Shown here: piece by piece, positions 46,312 to 55,989 of the stretch
How positions within the stretch are numbered: the first letter of the stretch is position 1
Layout: each line of letters starts with the position of its first letter
Source: Legionella lytica
GTDB lineage: Bacteria > Pseudomonadota > Gammaproteobacteria > Legionellales > Legionellaceae
Direction of reading: 5' to 3'
Assembly: GCF_023921225.1 (NCBI RefSeq)
Contig: NZ_CP071527.1
Span: 2,632,501 to 2,696,500, forward strand
Length of the DNA stretch: 64,000 nt
The notes under the pieces: model-generated
Told to the model about the DNA's origin: nothing
Seen by the model: only the letters and a program-made list of their open reading frames with translations
Databases searched by the model: none
Program-made: the position numbers and the translations under genes

Positions 46312-46371
46312 GTTGCAGTATGTGTCCATTTATTCCATACTTAGACACCGAAAAAGTCACTTGGATTTATT

Positions 46372-47703
46372 ATGCAAAAATGGTCGCCGACTTCCTGGCT
46401 CCAGCGCTCCTATTTGCAAGCTGCAAACTATGCTGATGAAACCCAGCTAAAAAAGGCTGTGGATCAATTGGGCCTGCTGCCACCACTGGTTACCAGTAGT
46501 GAAGTAAAACATTTAAAAAGAGAAATTGCTCGTGCGGGACGAGGTGAAGCATTTATTCTTCAAGGCGGTGATTGCGCCGAGTCATTTAATGATTGTCGTC
46601 CAGAGATTATCAGCAATAAGTTGAAAATCATGCTGCAAATGAGTTTGATCTTATTACATGGTCTGCGCAAACCCATTATTCGCGTTGGCCGCATTGCCGG
46701 GCAATACGCTAAACCACGTTCTTCTGATTTTGAAACAATTGATGGAATTACTTTACCCAGTTATCGCGGTGATTTGGTTAATTCGCCAGAATTTACCGCA
46801 GAAGCTAGAGAACCTAATCCTAATTTATTGCTTCAGGCATACAGTTACTCAGGCATTACCTTAAATTTTATTCGTGCTTTACTGGATAGTGGTTTTGCCG
46901 ATTTGAATCATCCTCAACGTTGGGATTTAAGCTTTGTAGAACATTCTCAACAAAAAGAAGAATACAAAACCTTGGTTAATTCAATTAGCGATACTTTAGA
47001 TTTTCTGGAAACTATTGATGGTATTCAATCCAGTAATTTATCGAAAGTTGATTTTTATACCTCACATGAAGCACTGCATCTGCATTATGAGCAAGCTTTG
47101 ACTCGACAATTAGAGGATGGTTTATGGTATAACTTATCCACGCATCTGCCCTGGATTGGTATGAGAACAGCCCAAGCTGACAGCGCTCATTTAGAGTTCT
47201 TACGCGGTGTACAAAATCCTTTGGGCATAAAAATTGGCCCTAGTGCTACGCCAGAGTGGCTGCAAGAGGTACTAGAGATTGCGAACCCTAATCGGGAAGA
47301 AGGTCGTCTTTTATTGTATACGCGTTTGGGCGCACAACAAATCGATCGTCTATTACCTCCACTGATTGAAGCAGTGAAAAAAACGAACATTCCCGTGACT
47401 TGGTCTTGCGATCCGATGCATGGCAATACTGAAAGTACTGCAGATGGCATTAAAACACGTCATTTTGATAATATCCTTTTAGAGTTACAACAAGCCCTGG
47501 AAATTCACCGTAGCATGGGCAGTTATCTAGGTGGGGTTCATTTTGAACTAACTGGCGATAACGTCACTGAATGCATTGGCGGGGCCCGCGGTTTAGCAGC
47601 TGATGATCTGAAAACAGCATACCATAGCTTGGTGGATCCTCGTTTAAACTATGAACAATCAATTGAAATGGCATTGCAATTGAGTCGTCAGTTTAGGGGC
47701 TGA
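46372..47703 (+). CDS. Class II (plant-type) DAHP synthase
   Basis: A 443-residue enzyme joining phosphoenolpyruvate and erythrose 4-phosphate in the first step of the shikimate pathway. It belongs to the class II family: WSPTSW at the N terminus, AFILQGGDCAESF with the metal Cys, RVGRIAGQYAKPRS, the KIGPSATPEWL segment, WSCDPMHGNT with the metal His and FELTGDNVTECIGG. Class II enzymes are distinct in sequence from E. coli AroF/G/H. No regulatory domain is fused. It is convergent with hemE and divergent from grpE, with a palindromic element just upstream. Confidence 0.95.
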   Translation: MQKWSPTSWLQRSYLQAANYADETQLKKAVDQLGLLPPLVTSSEVKHLKREIARAGRGEAFILQGGDCAESFNDCRPEIISNKLKIMLQMSLILLHGLRKPIIRVGRIAGQYAKPRSSDFETIDGITLPSYRGDLVNSPEFTAEAREPNPNLLLQAYSYSGITLNFIRALLDSGFADLNHPQRWDLSFVEHSQQKEEYKTLVNSISDTLDFLETIDGIQSSNLSKVDFYTSHEALHLHYEQALTRQLEDGLWYNLSTHLPWIGMRTAQADSAHLEFLRGVQNPLGIKIGPSATPEWLQEVLEIANPNREEGRLLLYTRLGAQQIDRLLPPLIEAVKKTNIPVTWSCDPMHGNTESTADGIKTRHFDNILLELQQALEIHRSMGSYLGGVHFELTGDNVTECIGGARGLAADDLKTAYHSLVDPRLNYEQSIEMALQLSRQFRG

Positions 47704-47723
47704 TAAACCCCTCTCCCCATAAG

Positions 47724-47754
47724 GTGTAAGTTGGGCCATGGGCCTAACTTACAC
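47724..47754. terminator. Bidirectional hairpin between DAHP synthase gene and hemE
   Basis: GTGTAAGTT and AACTTACAC, with a GGGCCATGGGCC core, give a 31-nt near-perfect palindrome between two convergent genes. The same core occurs at 38254-38266. Confidence 0.65.
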
Positions 47755-47788
47755 ATATAGATTCCACGAATACGCCGCAAAACGTCCT

Positions 47789-48847
47789 TCACTGGTGATA
47801 AAAAGGACTAAACTCATGCACCGCCTCAACCATCGCAGCCACATGCGCGGGAGGCACATCTGGAGTAATACCATGTCCTAAATTAAATACATGCCCAGAA
47901 CCATGTCCATAAGATGCTAATACCTTTTGAACCTGTTCACGAATACATTTCTCTGAGCTTAACAATACAGAAGGATCTAAATTACCTTGTAAAGCTACTT
48001 TATCCCCTACTCTACGACGTGCTTCACCCAAATCACAGGTCCAATCCAAGCCCAAAGCATCACAACCTGTAGCCGCCATACGCTCTAACCATTGGCCGCC
48101 CCCTTTAGTAAATAAAATAACTGGGATCTCAGGATAATTAGCTTTCAACTGTTGGATAATTTGCTGCATGTAAGCCAGTGAAAATAATTGGTAATTTTCT
48201 GGGGTGAGTATTCCACCCCAAGTGTCAAAAAGCATTACGGCATTAACACCTGCCTTGATTTGCTCTCCCAAATAGTCCGCTACAGATACAGCCAGTTTCT
48301 GCAATAAAAGATGAGCTGCATCGCTTTCGGTATAAATCAGCTTTAGAATACGCTTAAAATCTCTGGTGCTCTGCCCTTCGACCATATAACAAGCCAAAGT
48401 CCATGGACTACCCGCAAAACCAATCAGAGGAAGTTCTTGAGGCATTTCCTTACGAATTAGACGCACAGCGTTCATCACATAAGCTAAAGATTCAGTGGTT
48501 TCAGGTACTTGTAACTTTTTAATTGCCTCAAGGTCCCGTACTGGGTGCTGAAAACAAGGACCTTCTCCTTCAGCAAAATACAAACCCAAGCCCATCGCAT
48601 CAGGAATAGTTAAAATATCAGAAAATAAAATCGCGGCATCCATCGCATACCGTCGCAATGGTTGTAAGGTTACCTCGCAAGCTAATTCTGGATTCTTACA
48701 TAGACTTAAAAAATCACCAGCCTGTGCTCGTGTTTGTCGGTATTCTGGTAAATAACGACCCGCTTGACGCATCATCCATATTGGTGTTCTTTCCACAGGT
48801 TGGCGTCTTAACGCTCGGAGAAATAAAGATTGGTTTAGATCATACAT
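47789..48847 (-). CDS. hemE: Uroporphyrinogen decarboxylase
   Basis: A 352-residue cytoplasmic heme-pathway enzyme converting uroporphyrinogen III to coproporphyrinogen III. Motifs are [16 protein letters not shown] (N terminus, with the substrate Arg residues), [16 protein letters not shown] (with the catalytic Asp), [16 protein letters not shown] and [16 protein letters not shown]. The length is typical. The ATG has GGGG 7-8 nt upstream. It is divergent from folB and convergent with the DAHP synthase gene. Confidence 0.97.
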   Translation of the reverse strand: MYDLNQSLFLRALRRQPVERTPIWMMRQAGRYLPEYRQTRAQAGDFLSLCKNPELACEVTLQPLRRYAMDAAILFSDILTIPDAMGLGLYFAEGEGPCFQHPVRDLEAIKKLQVPETTESLAYVMNAVRLIRKEMPQELPLIGFAGSPWTLACYMVEGQSTRDFKRILKLIYTESDAAHLLLQKLAVSVADYLGEQIKAGVNAVMLFDTWGGILTPENYQLFSLAYMQQIIQQLKANYPEIPVILFTKGGGQWLERMAATGCDALGLDWTCDLGEARRRVGDKVALQGNLDPSVLLSSEKCIREQVQKVLASYGHGSGHVFNLGHGITPDVPPAHVAAMVEAVHEFSPFYHQ

Positions 48848-48964
48848 AGTGCGACCCCAACATTATTAAAAATGTGCATATCTTATCATAAGCAATACAA
48901 ATCAGACTTAATTAAGAAAGAAAATTTAGGTAAAATAGTTACAAACCAAATGAGTAGGAAAAAA

Positions 48965-49303
48965 GTGGATACTTTACATATTAAAGGCTTAAAAGCAAAC
49001 ACCCGCATTGGCGTATATACCTGGGAACAGCACATTGACCAACAATTACTTATTGATATTAGTATTGATACCGACTTAAGTTCATGCGAAGAAGACCTTA
49101 GTAAAACTATTGATTATGCAGCTCTTTGTGAAACAGTCACTCAATTTGTAGAGTCGAACTCATTTCAACTTATTGAAACAGTGGCTAATCAAGTAGCTCA
49201 ATTCGTCCAGGGAAATTTTAAAGTAACTCAACTTACTGTAGGTGTAAGTAAACCTCATGCAATAAAAAATGCGGATAATATTCAAGTCGTTGTGCGCCGC
49301 TAA
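48965..49303 (+). CDS. folB: Dihydroneopterin aldolase
   Basis: A 112-residue folate enzyme that cleaves dihydroneopterin to hydroxymethyl-dihydropterin. The family start (M/V)DTLHIKGL is followed by RIGVYTWEQHIDQQLLIDI, DLSKTIDYAALCETVTQFV with the pterin-binding Tyr, LIETVANQVA with the conserved Glu, and VGVSKPHAI with the Lys. I chose the GTG at 48965 because AGGA lies 7 nt upstream and the protein then matches the family N terminus; longer frames from 48872 or 48950 lack a ribosome site. It is divergent from hemE. Confidence 0.9.
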   Translation: MDTLHIKGLKANTRIGVYTWEQHIDQQLLIDISIDTDLSSCEEDLSKTIDYAALCETVTQFVESNSFQLIETVANQVAQFVQGNFKVTQLTVGVSKPHAIKNADNIQVVVRR

Positions 49304-49395
49304 GTCTTATTAAATCGAGATCACAAAGTAAAAAAATACACATCAATGCCTAAGAATGATACTATCGCTCCCCTATTGGCTAGAAGAGAGTCATT

Positions 49396-50460
49396 GTGTT
49401 TTCATTTATTGTTAGCGGTATTATCGTTTTAGGCAAAATCTTATTAGGTTTGGCACTTACAGGCATTGCTGTGGCAATCATAGCTCTGATAGCGAGTATT
49501 ATTTTTTCTAACCAGTTACCTCCCCGCCAAAAAATTCAGCTCACCGATGGACGTGTCATGGAAGGCCCCGATAAAGTACTCGGCAAAGGGGCATTTGGAG
49601 CAGTACATCAATATCAGCTCGAAAATAAACCCGTAGCAGTTAAAATGCCTCAAGATCCTGAATATGATACGCAACAACAACATGAGCTTGCCCTATTAAA
49701 AAAAGCAACCCCTCATCCTCAAATCATCAGATTAATAGGTGAAGCCCAAGTAAATAATACAACGTGGATCGTTACAGAACTCATGCGAGGTTCACTTCGT
49801 GATTTATTAGATAAGCTCCCCAATTTATCCTGGAAAACTAAATTATCCATCGCGATTCAAATTGTAAAAGGAGTAGTACATTTGCATAACATATCGCATG
49901 GTATATTTGCACGAGAGGTGATTGTTCATCAAGATTTAAAACCAGAGAATATCCTGGTTGATCGAATTGAAGATACACCTGAGATTAAAACCAAAATTAG
50001 TGATTTTGGTATTGCTAAAGAAGTTAAGGCACTAACTATTCCGATTCTAGGCACAACCATTGCCTCAGGCATAGTGCGAGGAACAGAAGGCGGAACCCCA
50101 AACTATGCGGCCCCAGAAACGGTAAACGCATTAATAAAGGGTAAAGGAAGCGCAGACACCAAATGTGATATTTTTAGTCTAGGTATTATCTTATGGGAGC
50201 TGGCCACTGGACGCTCCCCTCGAAGAACGGAAGAAGAGATTATAGAAGGTAGATTTGATAAATTTACGAAAGAAGAACAAAAACATCGTCGACCCGGTAC
50301 TCAAAAATCCTTCCTTGGTTCTGTTAAAAGAACAACTGAGCCCACTTATCCTAAATGCGGCTTTTTTGGCCCAGTCATTAAATCATGTATTGATCCAAAA
50401 CCAGAAAAACGCAAAACAGCACAAGAATTACTACAGAAGTTGGAACAAGTATCAATTTAA
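49396..50460 (+). CDS. Membrane-anchored Ser/Thr protein kinase, candidate effector
   Basis: A 354-residue protein with a hydrophobic N terminus (about residues 4-37, one long or two short membrane helices) and a canonical eukaryotic-type kinase domain. The glycine loop is GKGAFGAV (63-70), the ATP Lys K83 in VAVK, the helix-C Glu97, the catalytic loop HQDLKPEN (178-185), the DFG motif 203-205 and APE 239-241. Gln replaces Arg of HRD, so it is a non-RD kinase. No extracellular PASTA-type sensor exists, and the hydrophobic part is at the N terminus, unlike PknB-type receptors. In Legionella this suggests a LegK-like effector that anchors to host membranes, or a bacterial inner-membrane kinase. 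The GTG start follows AAGAGAG. Confidence 0.8.
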   Translation: MFSFIVSGIIVLGKILLGLALTGIAVAIIALIASIIFSNQLPPRQKIQLTDGRVMEGPDKVLGKGAFGAVHQYQLENKPVAVKMPQDPEYDTQQQHELALLKKATPHPQIIRLIGEAQVNNTTWIVTELMRGSLRDLLDKLPNLSWKTKLSIAIQIVKGVVHLHNISHGIFAREVIVHQDLKPENILVDRIEDTPEIKTKISDFGIAKEVKALTIPILGTTIASGIVRGTEGGTPNYAAPETVNALIKGKGSADTKCDIFSLGIILWELATGRSPRRTEEEIIEGRFDKFTKEEQKHRRPGTQKSFLGSVKRTTEPTYPKCGFFGPVIKSCIDPKPEKRKTAQELLQKLEQVSI

Positions 50461-50481
50461 AATGGCTGGTTAATGTAGATA

Positions 50482-50517
50482 ACGTATCCCGTATTAACGC
50501 AGTAATATGGGATACGT
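50482..50517. repeat. Extended CCCGTATTA palindrome
   Basis: ACGTATCCCGTATTA and TAATATGGGATACGT form a 15-bp stem (one G-T pair) around a 6-nt loop, between the convergent kinase and SPOR-protein genes. It is the longest stem in this family and likely terminates both. Confidence 0.7.
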
Positions 50518-50527
50518 CAGGGGTTCA

Positions 50528-51250
50528 CTAACCCGCAGTAACCATCCCTCGTAAACGTGAATTTCGCGCTAAATCACCTTGCGCTCGTTGTGCTAAGGAG
50601 CGATTTGCATAAGGTCCAACGACAACACGGTACCAAATCCCTTTCGAGGCATGATTAATTGGAATCACACTCACATTAAACCCTTTAAGTGTTAAGATTC
50701 CTTTCATCTGCTCCGCATCACGGCGGGCCTTGAACGCTGCAACCTGCACTGAAAAAGAACCCCGGCTAACCGCGGGTGTGATAGGCCGTACCTCAGCAAC
50801 CTGAACTTTAGCTACCGCAGGGGCAGACTTGGGTGCTGATGCTGATGCTGTTACTGTAGTGGCAGCTACCGCGGTTTGTGCTGTTGTGGCGGTAACATTA
50901 GGCGCAGCTGCAGTAGGTGTTGCTGCGACAGTCGTCGTGGCCGCAGGTCGAGCTGCATTGTTTGCGGCTTGTTGCGAACTAGGAGTTTTTTCATTGGTCA
51001 ATAACGTATAAAACTCAAACTTCGGCTTAGGAGGAATCGCAGCCTGACGCTCAGGTTGAGGCTTTGGCGCTTCTTTGCGGGCCTCATGATGAGCCAAAAC
51101 CTGGGAATTAACCCAATGACTAATTGCGTCAACATCAAAAACAGTCGCAGTAAAGTAACCTAGCAAAAAACACACTGCCATTACTAAAATCTGTTGCGGC
51201 GCACTAGTGTGCGCCCGTCCAGACCGCTTAGTTTTATATTCTCTTCCCAT
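50528..51250 (-). CDS. SPOR-domain cell-division protein, FtsN-like
   Basis: A 240-residue inner-membrane protein. A short basic N terminus is followed by one helix (about 20-40), a long Ala/Thr/Pro-rich periplasmic linker (about 60-160) and a C-terminal SPOR domain (about 163-238, with FSVQVAAFKARRDAEQMKGIL and WYRVVVGPYANRSLAQRA). SPOR domains bind glycan strands lacking stem peptides at the division septum. The layout is that of FtsN or DedD. It begins in a TAATG overlap with the argS stop, so the two are translated in series. The linker is low-complexity, with simple codon repeats. Confidence 0.85.
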   Translation of the reverse strand: MGREYKTKRSGRAHTSAPQQILVMAVCFLLGYFTATVFDVDAISHWVNSQVLAHHEARKEAPKPQPERQAAIPPKPKFEFYTLLTNEKTPSSQQAANNAARPAATTTVAATPTAAAPNVTATTAQTAVAATTVTASASAPKSAPAVAKVQVAEVRPITPAVSRGSFSVQVAAFKARRDAEQMKGILTLKGFNVSVIPINHASKGIWYRVVVGPYANRSLAQRAQGDLARNSRLRGMVTAG

Positions 51251-53010
51251 TACATACTCTCAGGAGCGGACACGCCCAATAAATCCAGACCATTGTTTAA
51301 TACCTGACGTACAGCCTCTAACAAACATAAACGCGCATAACGTAATTGCTCATGTTCGCATAAAAGTTGTACCGCATTATAATAGCTATGTAATCCATTA
51401 GCCAATTCACGTAAGTAGTAAGCGATTTGATGAGGTTCACATTGTATAGCGGCCTGTTCCACAACCTCAGTATAACGGCCAATTAATGCAATTAATGCAA
51501 CCTCGTGAGGCTGATCTAATAAATTAATATGCTCAAGCCCAACGGCTTTATCCCAAGATAAGCCACGTTCGTTTAATTGTCTTAGTACCGAGCAAATACG
51601 TGCATGAGCGTACTGAATGTAGTAGACCGGATTATCACTGGACTCTGATTTTGCTAAATCCAAATCAAAATCCATATGTTGCTCTGATTTTCTCGCTACA
51701 TAAAAGAAACGCGCAGCATCATTACCCACTTCATCACGCAGCTCCCGTAAGGTAACAAAAGAACCGCTACGAGTAGACATTTGAACCCGATCACCGCCTC
51801 GATAAAGAATCGCGAACTGCACCAATAATACAGTCAATGCATTCTCATCATGGCCCAGAGCTTTCACTGCAGAACGTAAACGCGTTACATAACCGTGATG
51901 ATCGGCGCCAAAAATGTTGATTACCCGATCATAACCACGATCATATTTGTTCCAATGATAAGCTACATCCGAAGCAAAATAAGTTTTTTGTCCATTAGCG
52001 CGCACAAGCACTCGGTCTTTTTCATCACCAAAATCAGTAGCCTTAAACCATAAAGCCCCTTCCTGTTCATAGGTATGTCCAGCATCTTTAAGTGCTTGAA
52101 TGCCCTTTTCTATAGAACCATCTTCAAATAAAGACTGTTCTGAAAACCAATTGGTGTAGTGCACGCCAAATTCCGTCAAATCATCTTTAATATCATCTAA
52201 AACTGTATTCAATGCATGCTGATGAAACAGCGTAAAGGCATCTTTTCCTATTAATGATGCGGCACGTGCGATCATTGCATCAATATAAATTTCTTTATCG
52301 CCACCTTGCGGTTCATCTGCTGGCATGCCTTCAAGCACCTCAGCCCAAGGGCGTACAAATTCCTTACCATGCTCTGACCATAGGATTTCGGCGATTTCAA
52401 TAACGTACTCACCTTTATAAGCATTCGCAGGGAAAACAACTGGCTCAGCAGCTAACTCCAAGTATCTTAACCAGACGCTAGCGGCCAAAATATTCATTTG
52501 CCGTCCTGCATCATTAACGTAATACTCTGCGTTAACATCATAGCCAGCAGCGCTTAAAACATTACATAAGGTCGCACCAAAAGCAGCGCTACGTCCATGG
52601 CCAACATGTAAGGGGCCAGTAGGGTTTGCAGAAACAAATTCGACCAAAACTTTTTGATTTTGGCCAATAGTGCTACGTCCAAACCCATCAGTCTTCGTTA
52701 AAACATCAGTAATAATTTGTGAACGCGCATCATTACGAATAAAGAAATTAATAAAGCCGGCACCGGCAATTTCTACCTTTTCTATAGACGCATCTTCAGG
52801 TAAGGCTTGAACTAAAAGCTCTGCAATGTTACGAGGAGCCTGGCGGCAGGGTTTAGCTAATATCAATGCCAAATTACTGGCATAGTCACCATGAGCTGAA
52901 TCCTTAGAACGATCCACTTTAATATCTACGTTCAATTCAGCAGGGACTTCTCCTGATTGTTGCAAAGCGGCTAAAGCCTGTCTTAAAAGATGCTCTACGG
53001 TTTGTTTCAT
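51250..53010 (-). CDS. argS: Arginyl-tRNA synthetase
   Basis: A 586-residue class I synthetase charging tRNA-Arg. Motifs are the N-terminal Add1-type domain, [20 protein letters not shown] with the HIGH-type HVGH (about residue 127-142), the ATP-site stretch [16 protein letters not shown], and the C-terminal DALR anticodon-binding domain. A KMSKS-like site reads [11 protein letters not shown] (Lys of KMSKS absent, as usual in many ArgRS). It is the first gene of an argS-SPOR unit. Confidence 0.97.
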   Translation of the reverse strand: MKQTVEHLLRQALAALQQSGEVPAELNVDIKVDRSKDSAHGDYASNLALILAKPCRQAPRNIAELLVQALPEDASIEKVEIAGAGFINFFIRNDARSQIITDVLTKTDGFGRSTIGQNQKVLVEFVSANPTGPLHVGHGRSAAFGATLCNVLSAAGYDVNAEYYVNDAGRQMNILAASVWLRYLELAAEPVVFPANAYKGEYVIEIAEILWSEHGKEFVRPWAEVLEGMPADEPQGGDKEIYIDAMIARAASLIGKDAFTLFHQHALNTVLDDIKDDLTEFGVHYTNWFSEQSLFEDGSIEKGIQALKDAGHTYEQEGALWFKATDFGDEKDRVLVRANGQKTYFASDVAYHWNKYDRGYDRVINIFGADHHGYVTRLRSAVKALGHDENALTVLLVQFAILYRGGDRVQMSTRSGSFVTLRELRDEVGNDAARFFYVARKSEQHMDFDLDLAKSESSDNPVYYIQYAHARICSVLRQLNERGLSWDKAVGLEHINLLDQPHEVALIALIGRYTEVVEQAAIQCEPHQIAYYLRELANGLHSYYNAVQLLCEHEQLRYARLCLLEAVRQVLNNGLDLLGVSAPESM

Positions 53011-53475
53011 GCGACTTATTTTCCATCAAAAAAATGATGGCTATTATGCTCTTTTTCGTGCCAGATGAAAAGGTTTTAAGTAAATGCCCTTTGGGTATCG
53101 ACGGTTCTATTATTAGCATCAAAAACCAAAAAAAAATCGATTTGATACAAATAAAAGCAAAGATACTGATAAATGACGTATAATTTTAATAAAACTAGCT
53201 TTTCAGAAAATTATGTTTGAACGTTTTAAAAAATGAATATCCGACTGGCAAAAACATAGCGAATTTGTAGGACTTACTTATGATAAATAATACCAGTATT
53301 AATTAAAACAACAGAATGCTTGGGCATTGTAAAACCACTTTATGCATAATAAAGGGGCTGGGTTGTGCTTTAATAAACCAACCAGATCAATAAGCACCAA
53401 AAAGACAGGCAACTGTCATAAACTGAAATTTCAGGTTAAACTGCACGCTAAAAATTTTTATCATTAATAAATATT
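53011..53475. other. Gene-free stretch between argS and recG
   Basis: A 465-bp AT-rich gap between divergent genes. I recognise no RNA, repeat or further gene in it; it presumably holds the argS and recG promoters. Confidence 0.5.
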
Positions 53476-55548
53476 GTGCTATCCAACTCTTGTGACTCAT
53501 TGACTGGTGTCGGCCCTGCGCTAGCAGCCAAATTGACGAAATGCGGCATTCATACCGTACAGGATTTACTTTTCCATTTGCCCTATAAATATCAAGATCG
53601 CACCCGTATTACCCCTATTCAAGATTTACGGCCTAATGATTGGGCAGTTATTGCTGGGCGAGTGTGTAAAACAGAAGTGAAATCGGGTAAGCGCTCGATG
53701 TTACATTGCTACGTGGATGATCAATCAGGGATAATAAAGCTGCAATTCTTTCATTTTAACAAACAACAAATCGCAGGCCTAAACAATAGCACTATGGTTC
53801 ATGCTTTTGGGGAAGTGCGTGAATTCAATGGGCAATTAACAATGACCCACCCAGAATATCAATTATTGGATGAAAATGAAGAATGCACTGTCAACGAAAC
53901 CTTAACCCCCATTTATCCTTCAACTCAAGGCTTAAGCCAAGCCCGAATTAGACAAATAGTGCTTATTGCTCTGAACCAATGTGCCCAGGAACTACAACAA
54001 TTAGAATGGATGGATGAGGCCTTATTGCAGACACATCATTTTTATCCCTTAGCGGAAGCAATTAAGTTATTACATAATCCGCCCCCGGATATTTCAGTTC
54101 TATCCCTTGAAGAAGGAAAACACCCTGCCCTAAAACGCTTAGTCTTTGATGAATTGCTGGCTCAGCGTCTTAGTATGCAATTTGCTCGCGAGTCACGTAA
54201 AGCTTTACGTGCACTCCCTTTACCAGTGGATAATGCCTTAAACCAACGTTTTATTGATTCATTACCGTTTCCTCTCACTCAAGCACAACAACGTGTTGTG
54301 CAGGAAATCAGTCAAGACTTAGCCCAAAAAAAACCCATGTTACGTTTAGTACAAGGAGACGTCGGCGCAGGAAAAACTATTGTAGCCGCACTGGCAGCAT
54401 TGCAAGCCGTAGCGAATGGCCAACAAGTTGCCTTTATGGCTCCTACTGATTTATTAAGCGAGCAGCATGCAAATAATCTAATTAAATGGCTTGAGCCTTT
54501 AGGCATAACGATTTACAGGCTAAGTGGCAAAATGAAAATAGGTGAACGCCGCAAATCATTTGCCGCCTTAGCTGATGGCAGTTGCCAACTGATTATTGGT
54601 ACTCATGCTCTATTTCAAGAAGAGGTCACTTTTGCACGCCTAGGCCTAGTTATTATTGACGAGCAACATCGATTTGGTGTGGAACAACGATTGTCCTTAC
54701 AACAAAAAGGACAGCGGGATCAATTTATTCCGCATCAATTATTAATGACCGCAACACCAATTCCTCGAACCTTGTCCATGACTCATTTTGCTCATTTAGA
54801 TAGTTCAATTATTGATGAATTACCGCCAGGACGCATTCCGGTTGCTACTGCAGTCTTAAGTCAAAATAAACGTGAAACAATTGTTGAGCGTTTACAAATT
54901 GCCATCGCCGATGGGCGCCAGGTGTATTGGGTATGTACTCTCATTGAAGAATCAGAGAAACTTCAATGCATGGCAGCGACTGAAACGGCCGAAAACCTGC
55001 AGGCTCAACTTCCCAATGCGCGAATTGGCTTGGTGCATGGACGAATGAAATCGATTGAAAAAGAAGCAACCATGGCGGCATTTAAATCTGGTGAAATTAA
55101 TTTATTGGTTGCAACCACCGTCATTGAAGTAGGCGTTGATGTGCCCAATGCCAGCTTAATGATTATTGAAAATGCTGAGCGCTTAGGCTTATCTCAATTA
55201 CATCAACTACGCGGACGCGTTGGTAGAGGTATCGCTCAATCACATTGTATTTTACTGTATCAATCGCCCCTATCCCCTCAAGGAGCAGAACGTTTAAAAA
55301 TCATGCGCGCTACCAATGATGGATTTATTATTGCTGAAAAGGATATGGAGTTACGCGGCGCAGGAGAAGTCTTAGGTACCCGACAAACTGGATATCGCCA
55401 GTTTAAAATTGCCGATCTCAATCGTGATCGAGAATTATTAGCTCTTTTACCACCCATTGCTAAAAATCTAGTACGAAATGCACCAGCCACCGCCAAAATG
55501 ATTACCCAACGTTGGTTAGGTAATTTCGAACAATTTTTGCAAGGCTAA
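53476..55548 (+). CDS. recG: ATP-dependent DNA helicase RecG
   Basis: A 690-residue branch-migration helicase that remodels stalled replication forks and Holliday junctions. The N-terminal wedge region starts with LTGVGPALAAKLTKCGIHTVQDLLFHLPYKYQDRT; the superfamily 2 motor has Walker A GDVGAGKT, DEQH (DExx box, motif II), TATPIPRT, and motif VI with HQLRGRVGRG. The C-terminal GTRQTGYRQFKIADL is typical. The start GTG gives an N terminus slightly shorter than in E. coli; no clear ribosome site is seen. Confidence 0.97.
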   Translation: MLSNSCDSLTGVGPALAAKLTKCGIHTVQDLLFHLPYKYQDRTRITPIQDLRPNDWAVIAGRVCKTEVKSGKRSMLHCYVDDQSGIIKLQFFHFNKQQIAGLNNSTMVHAFGEVREFNGQLTMTHPEYQLLDENEECTVNETLTPIYPSTQGLSQARIRQIVLIALNQCAQELQQLEWMDEALLQTHHFYPLAEAIKLLHNPPPDISVLSLEEGKHPALKRLVFDELLAQRLSMQFARESRKALRALPLPVDNALNQRFIDSLPFPLTQAQQRVVQEISQDLAQKKPMLRLVQGDVGAGKTIVAALAALQAVANGQQVAFMAPTDLLSEQHANNLIKWLEPLGITIYRLSGKMKIGERRKSFAALADGSCQLIIGTHALFQEEVTFARLGLVIIDEQHRFGVEQRLSLQQKGQRDQFIPHQLLMTATPIPRTLSMTHFAHLDSSIIDELPPGRIPVATAVLSQNKRETIVERLQIAIADGRQVYWVCTLIEESEKLQCMAATETAENLQAQLPNARIGLVHGRMKSIEKEATMAAFKSGEINLLVATTVIEVGVDVPNASLMIIENAERLGLSQLHQLRGRVGRGIAQSHCILLYQSPLSPQGAERLKIMRATNDGFIIAEKDMELRGAGEVLGTRQTGYRQFKIADLNRDRELLALLPPIAKNLVRNAPATAKMITQRWLGNFEQFLQG

Positions 55549-55737
55549 TGAATAGATATAGCCTGGTTAGCACTTAACAAACAGACGAATTCGCTATGCT
55601 CATCACTCCCCGATTTCGCTGCACTGCATCCAGGCTGCATTCAAAAATATTTTAAAAATATACCAAGTCAAGACTGTTTTTTATTTTTTTCTTTGTTAAT
55701 ATACCCAACCCTGATTTCCATACTTAGCAAATCCTTC

Positions 55738-55877
55738 TGTGGATATCTCTTCTACGCACAGCGAATATTAAAAAGACATTTTTTATTTTAAATACTAACA
55801 ACCTTTATTTTACTAGGCTATAACCCCTTTTTTTGTCATAAAACCTTAAAATACTTATCCACAGTTTCTGTGGATAA
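55738..55877. promoter_or_regulatory. Second DnaA-box element
   Basis: TTATCCACA (55855-55863) and TGTGGATAA (55869-55877) form an inverted pair with a 5-nt spacer, as at 1773. A weaker box TGTGGATAT lies at 55738-55746, 117 bp before; at the first locus this distance is 116 bp. The 17-mer TCTGTGGATAAGTCTGT (55867-55883) is identical at both. CCTTAAAA just before the pair is also shared. The 55549-55989 gap contains nothing else that I recognise. Confidence 0.7.
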
Positions 55878-55989
55878 GTCTGTGTATAGGATGTAAAACA
55901 ACATGTATAGAACCATGGTTTTTAAATTTTAATATAAAATAATTGCTAACCATGTTTAAATAACTGCAGACAAAAAAACAGACCCATCT

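Noticed and set aside
50829..51011. Ala/Val-rich plus-strand frame opposite the SPOR-protein linker
   Set aside because: Produced by the low-complexity Ala/Thr linker of the real minus-strand gene.
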